A stretch of DNA of 5,099 nucleotides, from NCBI GenBank assembly GCA_903970575.1, contig CAJCJC010000408.1, positions 1 to 5,099 of the forward strand, in the 5' to 3' direction. Below are positions 1-5,099 of this stretch, piece by piece. Source of the stretch: Alphaproteobacteria bacterium. GTDB lineage: Bacteria > Pseudomonadota > Alphaproteobacteria > BOG-932 > Roseiterribacteraceae. Made by a program: the position numbers and the translations under genes. The notes under the pieces were generated by a model. The model did not search any database. It was given only the letters and a program-made list of their open reading frames with translations, and was not told the origin of the DNA. Within the stretch, counting starts at the first letter, position 1. The number at the start of each line of letters is the position of its first letter.

Positions 1-825
1 GATGTCCTTCCAGACCTTGGCCTCGCCCTCGAGATTGAGCGCGCTGTTGTGATCGACCGTCAGGTTGTCGGGGTCGCGCCCGGCGGCGGCGATGCTGGCG
101 CGCAGGAAATTACCGGCGACGCCGCTGATCGCCGGGGTATAAACAATGTCGGCGGCATGCGCGCCGACGATCATCTCCTTAAAGCCCTGGGCGGCCATGC
201 TTTCGGTCGTCGCGATGAACCGCGTGCCGAGATACGCCAGGTCGGCTCCCATCACCTTTGCGGCCGCCACATGCTTCCCATGGCTCATCACCCCGGACAG
301 GATGATCGTCCCGGCGAAGAAATCCCGTATTTCCGTGACCATGGCGAAAGGGCTCATGACCCCGGCATGGCCGCCGGCTCCGGCCGCCACGGCGATCAGC
401 CCGTCCACCCCCGCCTTGGCCGCGTTCCGCGCGTGCTTCATGTTGATGACGTCGTGGAAAACCAGGCCGCCATAGGAATGGATCGCGTCCACGACCGATT
501 GCACGGCCCCCAGCGAGGTGATGACCAGCGGCACGCGATGGCGGACGGTCGCCTCCAAATCGGCCTGCAAACGGGAATTGCTTTTATGCACCACCAGATT
601 CACGCCAAACGGCGCGACTATGCCCTCGGCCGCGCCAAGGCGTCGCTCGATCTCGTCGAGCCACGCCTCATAGCCTTCGGTCGTGCGTTGGTTCAGCGCG
701 GGGAACGTGCCCAGCAAGCCCGAACGACACGTCTCGACCACAAGATCGGGTCCGGACACCAGAAACATCGGCGCCGCCACGATAGGCGCCGATAGACGGC
801 CTTGCAGTTGCTGGGGCAGGGGCAC
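1..825 (-). CDS. Nitronate monooxygenase (2-nitropropane dioxygenase family), C-terminus outside window
   Basis: Members of this FMN-dependent TIM-barrel family oxidise alkyl nitronates, such as propionate 3-nitronate, to carbonyl compounds and nitrite in the cytoplasm. Reading the minus strand gives 275 uninterrupted codons. Family hallmarks are an N-terminal APMFLVSGP (about residues 18-26, flavin-binding strand), GVNLVVH (74-80), the glycine-rich GAGGHAG with the conserved active-site-region histidine (149-155), LSGVMSHG (176-183, phosphate-binding region) and GTRF (200-203). The GAGGHAG form favours a nitronate monooxygenase over related quinone reductases. Family members are usually about 320 residues, so roughly 45 residues are missing past the window edge. 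I chose the GTG at 825 because CCGGAG lies 5 bases upstream and the conserved N-terminus begins there. An in-frame ATG at 867 would add 14 unconserved residues. The gene is divergent from the RND pump. The family call is firm; the true substrate cannot be read from sequence. Confidence 0.9.
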   Translation of the reverse strand, partial: MPLPQQLQGRLSAPIVAAPMFLVSGPDLVVETCRSGLLGTFPALNQRTTEGYEAWLDEIERRLGAAEGIVAPFGVNLVVHKSNSRLQADLEATVRHRVPLVITSLGAVQSVVDAIHSYGGLVFHDVINMKHARNAAKAGVDGLIAVAAGAGGHAGVMSPFAMVTEIRDFFAGTIILSGVMSHGKHVAAAKVMGADLAYLGTRFIATTESMAAQGFKEMIVGAHAADIVYTPAISGVAGNFLRASIAAAGRDPDNLTVDHNSALNLEGEAKVWKDI

Positions 826-1004
826 GGGATCTCCGGAAAGTGGGCGACGCGAATCTATTGTTCGCATTCATCGCGGCGTTTTCACAAGCTTCGCGTGCGG
901 CGCCGCGTTTGACGCGATCAGGTTGCGGGATTTCCACCCGTTATACGTATCAAGCATCGAGCGACAGGGATGATTATGCGCGTCAAGACGGCCGAGGCAA
1001 GATT
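826..1004. promoter_or_regulatory. Divergent intergenic region between nitronate monooxygenase and RND pump
   Basis: These 179 bases must hold the promoters of both flanking genes, or overlap them, because the genes run apart. Visible symmetric elements are a perfect 10-bp palindrome GCGGCGCCGC at 897-906, a 7-bp inverted repeat CGCGGCG/CGCCGCG at 872-878 and 901-907, and an 8-bp palindrome ATACGTAT at 943-950. I could not place a -35/-10 pair with acceptable spacing on either strand. Any of the palindromes could be an operator, but the GC-rich ones may be chance in such DNA. The regulatory role is inferred from position only. Confidence 0.35.
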
Positions 1005-1008
1005 TTGA
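976..1008 (+). CDS. Possible 10-codon upstream ORF overlapping the RND start
   Basis: An ATG at 976 opens a 10-codon frame (peptide MRVKTAEARF) ending in TGA at 1006-1008. A Shine-Dalgarno-like AGGG sits at 966-969, six bases upstream of the ATG. The TGA overlaps the TTG start of the pump gene in the arrangement TTGA, similar to the ATGA overlaps of translationally coupled genes. An in-frame ATG at 970 would add two codons but has no spacing to the AGGG. The frame is open upstream only to a stop at 910-912, and the upstream residues do not look like the tail of a known protein. The frame is very short and could be chance; coupling is inference. Confidence 0.25.
   Translation: MRVKTAEARF
994..997 (+). 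promoter_or_regulatory. Ribosome binding site that sets the TTG start of the RND pump
   Basis: GAGG lies 7 bases before TTG at 1005. This placement, and the start of family-like sequence (NLSGPFIARPVATTLL) directly after the TTG, supports TTG as the start. The open frame extends back to a GTG at 840, but those 55 codons contain no ATG and show no similarity to RND N-termini. Confidence 0.65.
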
Positions 1009-4000
1009 ACTTATCGGGACCGTTCATCGCGCGGCCGGTGGCGACCACATTGCTCACACTCGGCTTGGCGCTTGCCGGCTGCGTGGCTTTTTCCTTGTTA
1101 CCCGTGGCGTCGCTGCCAAAGACGGACAGCCCCGCGATCAGCGTTTCGGCCAGCATGCCGGGCGCAAATCCCGAGATCATGGCGTCGACAGTCGCGACGC
1201 CGCTCGAACGGCATCTCAGCGAAATCGCCGACGTAACCGAGATGACCTCCACCAGCTCGGTCAACTCCACAAATATTCAGCTTGTCTTCGGGCTCGACCG
1301 CGATATCGACGGCGCCGCGCGCGATGTCCAGGCCGCCATCGTCGCCGCGCGGGCGGATTTGCCGAGCAGCCTGCGCAGCAATCCCACCTATCGCAAGCAG
1401 AACCAGGCGTCTCCACCCATCCTGATCCTGGCGATGACCTCCGACACCCTGACCCAGGGGCAAATCTATGACGCCGCGGCGACCATCATCCAGCAAAAAC
1501 TGTCTCAGGTGCAGGGAGTCGGCAACGTGGCGGTTAATGGCAGTTCGTTGCCGGCCGTGCGCGTGGAGCTGAACCCAGGCGCCCTGTTCAAATACGGCAT
1601 CGGCCCCGAGGACGTTCGCGCCGCGATCTCCGCCGCGAACGCCAATACGCCGAAAGGCGCGATCGAAAGCGATGATCTTCATTACCAGGTTTACACCAAC
1701 GACCAGGCGAACCTCGCGTCACAATATGTCCCGCTGATCGTCGCCTATCGCAACGGCGCCGCGGTGCGCCTGTCCGATGTCGCGGAAATCACCGATCCAA
1801 AGCTCGGCGCGACGGAGAATATCCGCAATTACGGGCTTTTCAATGATAAGCCATCGATATCGGTCGTGGTCACGCAGCAACCCGGCGCGAACATCATCGA
1901 GACGGTGGATCGCATCAAGGCGATGCTGCCCGAGCTCAACGCCTCCGTCCCCAGCGCCATCAAGATCGTCGTGGCGAATGATCGCTCCGTGACGATCCGC
2001 GCCTCGCTGCGCGAGGTCGAGCATTCCCTCATTATCGCGATCGTCCTGGTGACGATCGTGGTCTACGTCTTTCTGCGGAACCTGCGGGCGGCCTTCATTC
2101 CGGCGATCGTCGTGCCGGTATCGCTGATCGGCACATTCGGCGCCATGTATTTCCTCGGATACACGCTCGATAATCTCTCGCTCATGGCGCTGACGATCGC
2201 CACCGGCTTTGTCGTGGACGACGCCATCGTGGTGATGGAAAACACGTCCCGCCATGTGGAGGCCGGAATGTCGCGCATCCGCGCCGCCTTTCTGGGCGCG
2301 CGCGAAGTTGGCTTCACCGTGCTGTCGATGAGCGTTTCGCTGATCGCGGTCTTTATCCCGATTTTATTGATGGGCGGGGTCGTCGGCCGCCTGTTCCGCG
2401 AGTTCACGATCACGCTTTCGGTCGCCATTATCGTATCCCTCGTCGTGTCGTTGACGACCACGCCGATGATGTGCGCCCATTTCCTGGGCGGGGAGCCTGG
2501 GCACGGACCCTTTGGCCTATTCCGCTATACCGAACGCGTTTTTGAATGGATTTTAGGAGTCTACGAACGCACTCTCGCCTGGGCTCTCAGGCGTGGGCCG
2601 CTGATGATGCTGATGCTGCTTCTGACGGTTTGCCTGAACGTGTATCTCTATATTCATATTCCAAAGGGATTTTTCCCGCAGCAGGATATCGGTCAGCTAC
2701 GCGGCGGCATTCGTGCCGACCAAAGCACCTCGTTCCAGCTCATGCAGCGTAAATTCGATCAGGTGGTCGGCATCATCCGCCGCGACCCGGCCATCGCCAC
2801 TGTTGTCGGCAGCATTGGCGGTGGGGCTACCAACACGGCTGGACTGGACATCGCGCTGAAGCCCTTATCGGAACGGAATGTCTCGGCCGATCAGGTCATC
2901 GCACGCCTTCGCCCAAGGCTTGCGCGGGTGCTTGGTACGCAGACCTTTCTGCAAGCTAATCAGGATATCCGCATCGGCGGCCGCCAAGCCAATTCGCAAT
3001 ATCAATACACTTTGCAGGGCGATGACGTGGTAGAGTTGCGCCTGTGGGCCGAAAAGCTGCGCCGCGCCCTTCAGGATGTTCCGCAGGTAACCGACGTCGA
3101 TTCCGACCAACAGGTGGGCGGCCTCGAGACCGATCTCGTCGTCGATCGAGACACCGCCTCGCGCTTCGGGCTGACGACCAGCCAAATCGACAATACGCTC
3201 TATGACGCGTTCGGCCAGCGGCTGGTTTCGACCATCTATAACCCGCTCAATCAGTATCACGTCGTGATGGAGGTCGCGCCCCGATTTTGGCAGAATCCCG
3301 ATGTGCTGAAGGACATCTATGTCAGCACCTCCGCCGGCGCCGTGTCCGGCACTCAGTCGACGAACGCGGTCGCGGGCACCTACGCGAGCGAATCCTCGTC
3401 ATCCAGCGCATCCACGTCGGCCGCCTCGATCGCGATGGATACGGCGCGCAATGCGGCCGCGAACCAGCTGGCGAACAGCGGTCGCGGCGGAACTTCCACC
3501 GGCGCCGCGGTCAGTTCCAGCCAGGAGGAGATGATCCCCTTGTCGGCGTTCGCGCATTTCGCGCCCGGAACGACGCCTCTGGCGGTGAACCACCAGGGAA
3601 CCTTCGCGGCGACGACCATCGCCTTCAACCTGCCGGAGGGCGAGTCGCTCAGCGTCGCCGTCGATGCGATCAACCAGACCATGAATCGCATCGGGGCCCC
3701 CATCACCGTCCATGGCGGATTTCAGGGAACGGCGCGAACCTTCCAGCAATCCCTCACGGATGAACCGATGCTGGTGGTCGCGGCTTTGTTGGCGATCTAC
3801 ATCGTTCTGGGCGTGCTCTACGAAAGCTATGTCCATCCCATCACGATCCTGTCGACCTTGCCCTCCGCCGGCGTCGGCGCGTTGATCGCGCTCGTCGCGA
3901 CCGGGAATGAGTTCAGCATCGTCGCGATGATCGGGGTGTTGTTGCTGATCGGCATCGTCAAGAAAAACGCCATCATGATGATCGATTTCGCCATCGTCGC

Positions 4001-4298
4001 CGAGCGGGAGGAGGGTCTCGATCCCCGCGCCGCGATTTTCAAGGCGTGCCTGTTGCGCTTCCGGCCGATCATGATGACGACGATCGCCGCCATTTTCGGC
4101 GCGCTTCCGCTGGTGATCGCAACGGGGGATGGAACCGAACTCCGGCGGCCGCTCGGCATCTCGATCATCGGCGGCCTGCTCGTCAGCCAGTTACTCACCT
4201 TGTACACGACGCCGGTCATCTATCTTTATCTCGACCGGCTGACGGGGTGGTCGCCGCGCGCGACCCGCTTGCGCGGCCCTCGTCCACGCATGGCGTAG
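1005..4298 (+). CDS. RND (HAE1) multidrug efflux transporter permease, MdtC/MdtB-like
   Basis: This inner-membrane proton/drug antiporter family works as a trimer with a periplasmic adaptor and a TolC-type channel to expel amphiphilic compounds. The protein has 1097 residues. TM1 (about 8-30, with FIARPVATTLL) is followed by a periplasmic loop containing GAARDVQAAI and GSSLPAVRVELNP. TM2-TM6 span about 340-500, with the proton-relay aspartates D405 and D406 in FVVDDAIVV, then the loop motif GGVVGRLFREF. TM7 lies near 532-552, followed by the second periplasmic loop with SDQQVGGLE and AFGQR. TM8-TM12 span about 922-1079, with the relay lysine in IVKKNAIMMIDFA (K987 by alignment to the K-N pair) and LRFRPIMMTT. 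The frame is intact and all proton-relay residues are present, so it is probably functional. It is about 70 residues longer than E. coli MdtC (1025) because of a low-complexity insertion at about 775-842. Remembered MdtC and MdtB sequences both match strongly. No adaptor or partner pump gene is adjacent. Substrates are unknown. Confidence 0.96.
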   Translation: MNLSGPFIARPVATTLLTLGLALAGCVAFSLLPVASLPKTDSPAISVSASMPGANPEIMASTVATPLERHLSEIADVTEMTSTSSVNSTNIQLVFGLDRDIDGAARDVQAAIVAARADLPSSLRSNPTYRKQNQASPPILILAMTSDTLTQGQIYDAAATIIQQKLSQVQGVGNVAVNGSSLPAVRVELNPGALFKYGIGPEDVRAAISAANANTPKGAIESDDLHYQVYTNDQANLASQYVPLIVAYRNGAAVRLSDVAEITDPKLGATENIRNYGLFNDKPSISVVVTQQPGANIIETVDRIKAMLPELNASVPSAIKIVVANDRSVTIRASLREVEHSLIIAIVLVTIVVYVFLRNLRAAFIPAIVVPVSLIGTFGAMYFLGYTLDNLSLMALTIATGFVVDDAIVVMENTSRHVEAGMSRIRAAFLGAREVGFTVLSMSVSLIAVFIPILLMGGVVGRLFREFTITLSVAIIVSLVVSLTTTPMMCAHFLGGEPGHGPFGLFRYTERVFEWILGVYERTLAWALRRGPLMMLMLLLTVCLNVYLYIHIPKGFFPQQDIGQLRGGIRADQSTSFQLMQRKFDQVVGIIRRDPAIATVVGSIGGGATNTAGLDIALKPLSERNVSADQVIARLRPRLARVLGTQTFLQANQDIRIGGRQANSQYQYTLQGDDVVELRLWAEKLRRALQDVPQVTDVDSDQQVGGLETDLVVDRDTASRFGLTTSQIDNTLYDAFGQRLVSTIYNPLNQYHVVMEVAPRFWQNPDVLKDIYVSTSAGAVSGTQSTNAVAGTYASESSSSSASTSAASIAMDTARNAAANQLANSGRGGTSTGAAVSSSQEEMIPLSAFAHFAPGTTPLAVNHQGTFAATTIAFNLPEGESLSVAVDAINQTMNRIGAPITVHGGFQGTARTFQQSLTDEPMLVVAALLAIYIVLGVLYESYVHPITILSTLPSAGVGALIALVATGNEFSIVAMIGVLLLIGIVKKNAIMMIDFAIVAEREEGLDPRAAIFKACLLRFRPIMMTTIAAIFGALPLVIATGDGTELRRPLGISIIGGLLVSQLLTLYTTPVIYLYLDRLTGWSPRATRLRGPRPRMA
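3327..3530 (+). other. Ser/Ala/Thr-rich insertion within the RND pump
   Basis: Codons for residues about 775-842 encode a low-complexity segment dominated by Ser, Ala, Thr, Gly and Asn, including a run of five serines and an Ala/Asn-rich stretch. It sits between DIYVS and MIPLSAFAHF. At this point E. coli MdtC has only a short turn (NNEGKA) between two strands, equivalent to the YVRAADGQMVPFSAF hairpin of AcrB at the end of the docking (DC) subdomain. The flanking sequence resumes family similarity on both sides, so this is a true in-frame insertion and not a frameshift. It is probably a flexible, solvent-exposed periplasmic loop. Similar loops may occur in related pumps; I could not check. 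Confidence 0.8.
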
Positions 4299-4454
4299 AG
4301 ATCGTGGTCAACGCGCGAATGCCTTGCCGTTCTTCAGCCATAATCCGGGCGCATTAACGATAATTAACCATCCGGAAAGGCCATTTTGCGCCGGGATGAC
4401 ACAATATCGCTCGTGTTGTGTTGATACCGCATGGACGTTGCGATGGGAGAAACC

Positions 4455-4482
4455 TGGAGATGACTTTCCACGGTTATCTCCA
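4455..4482 (+). repeat. Perfect 7-bp inverted repeat (5' UTR hairpin)
   Basis: TGGAGAT (4455-4461) and ATCTCCA (4476-4482) are perfect complements separated by 14 bases. In RNA they could form a short hairpin about 25 bases upstream of the start codon at 4507. The CTCC of the right arm (4478-4481) could instead pair with GGAG at 4446-4449 or with the GGAG of the ribosome binding site at 4496-4499, so mutually exclusive structures are possible. There is no following T-run, so it does not look like an intrinsic terminator. A regulatory role is inference. Confidence 0.45.
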
Positions 4483-4492
4483 TTTCATCTAG
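4460..4492 (+). CDS. Possible 10-codon leader peptide upstream of the secreted protein
   Basis: ATG at 4460 opens a frame for MTFHGYLHFI ending in TAG at 4490-4492. A Shine-Dalgarno-like GGGAGA lies at 4445-4450, nine bases upstream. The stop codon falls two bases before the AGGAG of the next gene, so a terminating ribosome would sit on that site. The frame overlaps nearly all of the inverted repeat, so its translation would open that hairpin. Five of the ten residues are aromatic or His. The frame is too short to be proved by sequence alone and may be chance. Confidence 0.25.
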   Translation: MTFHGYLHFI

Positions 4493-4494
4493 TC

Positions 4495-4499
4495 AGGAG
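4495..4499 (+). promoter_or_regulatory. Ribosome binding site of the secreted Tyr-rich protein
   Basis: AGGAG lies 7 bases before the ATG at 4507. It fixes the start there, although the frame is open upstream to 4324; the ATG at 4507 is also followed at once by a good signal peptide. Confidence 0.8.
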
Positions 4500-4506
4500 T
4501 GTTGCC

Positions 4507-4839
4507 ATGTTGAATCAGAGGGTTGTTAAAGGAGCTATCTTGGCGTGCGGCCTCGCCTTGGCGGGCGTAATCGCGTTGCAGCCAAAGCCCGCCGATGCGC
4601 GTGTCTTCGTAGGCTTCGGTTTTGGCGTGCCGTTCTACGCGCCTTACCCCTATTACTGGGGGCCGACGTACTACGCACCGCCGACCGTCGTGTATGCGCC
4701 GCAGCCGCAAGTGAACTATGTCGCGCAGCCGCAGCAATCTTGGTATTATTGCGCCAATCCGCAGGGCTATTACCCGAACGTCCAGTCCTGCCCCGCAGGC
4801 TGGCAGCAGGTTCCGGCGACCCCGCCGGCCGCGCGTTAA
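4507..4839 (+). CDS. Secreted Tyr/Pro-rich protein with two-cysteine C-terminal motif, function unknown
   Basis: The predicted 110-residue precursor starts with a Sec signal peptide: basic n-region (MLNQRVVK), hydrophobic core about 9-24, and a likely signal peptidase I site after PADA (residue 31). The mature part of about 79 residues has 12 tyrosines. It runs from a Gly/Phe stretch (VFVGFGFGVPF) through a Tyr/Pro section with loosely repeated YAP/VAQP units to WYYCANPQGYYP and SCPAGWQQVP. Cys82 and Cys95 could form a disulfide in the periplasm. From memory, the pattern WYYC-x-GYYP-x-CP-x-GW-x-VP recurs in small exported proteins of Proteobacteria, often beside glycine-zipper lipoproteins, but I know of no defined function. 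The downstream lipoprotein gene starts 11 bases after the stop, so they are probably co-transcribed. An LAC at 12-14 resembles a lipobox, but too little hydrophobic sequence precedes it, so I favour a soluble or surface protein. Confidence 0.85.
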   Translation: MLNQRVVKGAILACGLALAGVIALQPKPADARVFVGFGFGVPFYAPYPYYWGPTYYAPPTVVYAPQPQVNYVAQPQQSWYYCANPQGYYPNVQSCPAGWQQVPATPPAAR

Positions 4840-4843
4840 GGAG
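4838..4843 (+). promoter_or_regulatory. Ribosome binding site of the glycine-zipper lipoprotein
   Basis: AAGGAG overlaps the last two bases of the preceding TAA stop and lies 7 bases before the GTG at 4851. It supports GTG as the start and close translational linkage of the two genes. Confidence 0.8.
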
Positions 4844-4850
4844 AACATCA

Positions 4851-5099
4851 GTGAAGAATATACATGGCGTCGCCGGCTTGGTGACGGTGGCCTTACTGGC
4901 CTCGGCCTGCGCGACGCCGCCGATGGGTCCGCGCGTGAATGTGCTGCCCGGTCCTGGCAAGCCGTTCGAGGCGTTCCAGGAGGATAAGGCGGTTTGTACG
5001 CAATATGCGCGGCAAAGCGTAAGCGGCGAGGCCGAGCAGGCCAATAATCAGGCCTTGGGCGGCGCTGTTCTTGGCACTGTTCTCGGCGCCGGCCTGGGC
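4851..5099 (+). CDS. Glycine-zipper family lipoprotein, 3' end outside window
   Basis: The first 83 codons are present. The N-terminus is a lipoprotein signal (MKNIHGVAGLVTVALLASAC): short basic start, hydrophobic core, and a lipobox ASAC with the lipidated Cys at residue 20. Ala at -3 is less usual than Leu but allowed. After it come GPRVNVLPGPGKPF (26-39), a segment with Cys49, then ALGGAVLGTVLGAGLG (68-83), which contains an unbroken GxxxG ladder at Gly 71, 75, 79 and 83. Such ladders make glycine-zipper helices that pack closely in membranes. From memory, the PGPGKPF-then-zipper layout is that of proteins annotated as glycine zipper family (YMGG-like), probably outer-membrane lipoproteins of unknown role. 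No Asp follows the Cys, so outer-membrane sorting is expected under the E. coli +2 rule. It shares a likely operon with the gene at 4507-4839. Confidence 0.85.
   Translation, partial: MKNIHGVAGLVTVALLASACATPPMGPRVNVLPGPGKPFEAFQEDKAVCTQYARQSVSGEAEQANNQALGGAVLGTVLGAGLG

Larger units (their letters stand above)
4299..4506 (+). promoter_or_regulatory. Intergenic leader upstream of the envelope-protein pair
   Basis: These 208 bases separate the RND stop codon from the next gene and are visibly more AT-rich than the coding regions around 4350-4370 and 4401-4407. They should contain the promoter of the following two-gene unit, but no convincing -35/-10 pair was found. No GC-rich stem followed by a T-run was found after the pump, so read-through from the pump gene cannot be excluded. 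The 3' end holds an inverted repeat and a possible leader ORF, listed separately. Confidence 0.4.

Noticed and set aside
49..795. Long plus-strand open frame opposite the nitronate monooxygenase
   Set aside because: It is rich in Arg, His, Asp and Gly with no family resemblance, as expected for the antisense of a GC-rich gene; the minus strand encodes a clear enzyme family.
909..950. Pump promoter using TTGACG at 909-914 or TTGCGG at 923-928 with TTATAC or TACGTAT at 941-950
   Set aside because: Spacings are about 26 to 29 bases for the first and 12 to 15 for the second, outside the usual 16-18 range.
840..1004. N-terminal extension of the pump back to GTG at 840
   Set aside because: The 55 extra codons have no similarity to RND N-termini and would overlap the possible upstream start region of the divergent gene; TTG at 1005 has a well-spaced GAGG and begins the family-like sequence.
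4249..4282. Inverted repeat CCGCGC/GCGCGG at the end of the pump gene as a terminator
   Set aside because: It lies inside the coding sequence, has only 6 bp in very GC-rich DNA, and is not followed by a T-run.
4416..4444. Promoter with TTGTGT at 4416-4421 and TGCGAT at 4439-4444
   Set aside because: The spacing of 17 is right, but both boxes match the consensus at only about half of the positions, and transcription would begin on the leader region; not strong enough to list.
4324..4506. Longer start for the secreted protein at 4324
   Set aside because: It would bury the signal peptide 61 residues inside the protein; ATG at 4507 has an ideal AGGAG and a standard signal sequence directly after it.
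4540..4548. Lipobox-like ILAC at residues 11-14 of the secreted protein
   Set aside because: Too little hydrophobic sequence precedes the Cys, the hydrophobic core continues beyond it, and a better signal peptidase I site follows at PADA.

Overview
The window is GC-rich and densely coding. It most likely comes from a Gram-negative proteobacterium, and the protein sequences lean towards Alphaproteobacteria. It encodes an inner-membrane RND efflux pump, a Sec-exported periplasmic or surface protein and a lipoprotein, all of which need a two-membrane envelope. The taxonomic lean is inference from overall protein character, because no rRNA or other marker gene is present.

Layout. Positions 1-825 (minus strand) hold the first 275 residues of a flavin-dependent nitronate monooxygenase (2-nitropropane dioxygenase family), whose C-terminus lies outside the window. 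Positions 826-1004 are a short divergent intergenic region. Positions 1005-4298 (plus strand) encode a complete 1097-residue HAE1-type RND efflux transporter. It most resembles MdtC/MdtB of the MdtABC system, uses a TTG start, and carries an unusual Ser/Ala/Thr-rich insertion of about 68 residues in its second periplasmic domain. Positions 4299-4506 are a 208-bp intergenic region with an inverted repeat and a possible 10-codon leader ORF. Positions 4507-4839 encode a 110-residue secreted Tyr/Pro-rich protein with a C-terminal two-cysteine motif. Eleven bases later, 4851-5099 encode the first 83 residues of a glycine-zipper lipoprotein that runs off the window.

How the parts may work together. 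The last two genes look like a small operon of envelope proteins. The RND gene appears to stand alone: the gene upstream is divergent, and no membrane-fusion protein, second RND subunit, outer-membrane channel or regulator lies beside it. It would have to borrow an adaptor and a TolC-like channel encoded elsewhere. The nitronate monooxygenase has no evident functional link to the pump.

No mobile element, CRISPR array, tRNA, rRNA or convincing rho-independent terminator was seen. The observations most worth a second look are the insertion in the pump, its orphan status, two 10-codon upstream ORFs placed just before the RND gene and the secreted-protein gene, and alternative GGAG/CTCC pairings in the leader of the latter. 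Most of the window is otherwise ordinary, and I see no clear evidence of a wholly new system.
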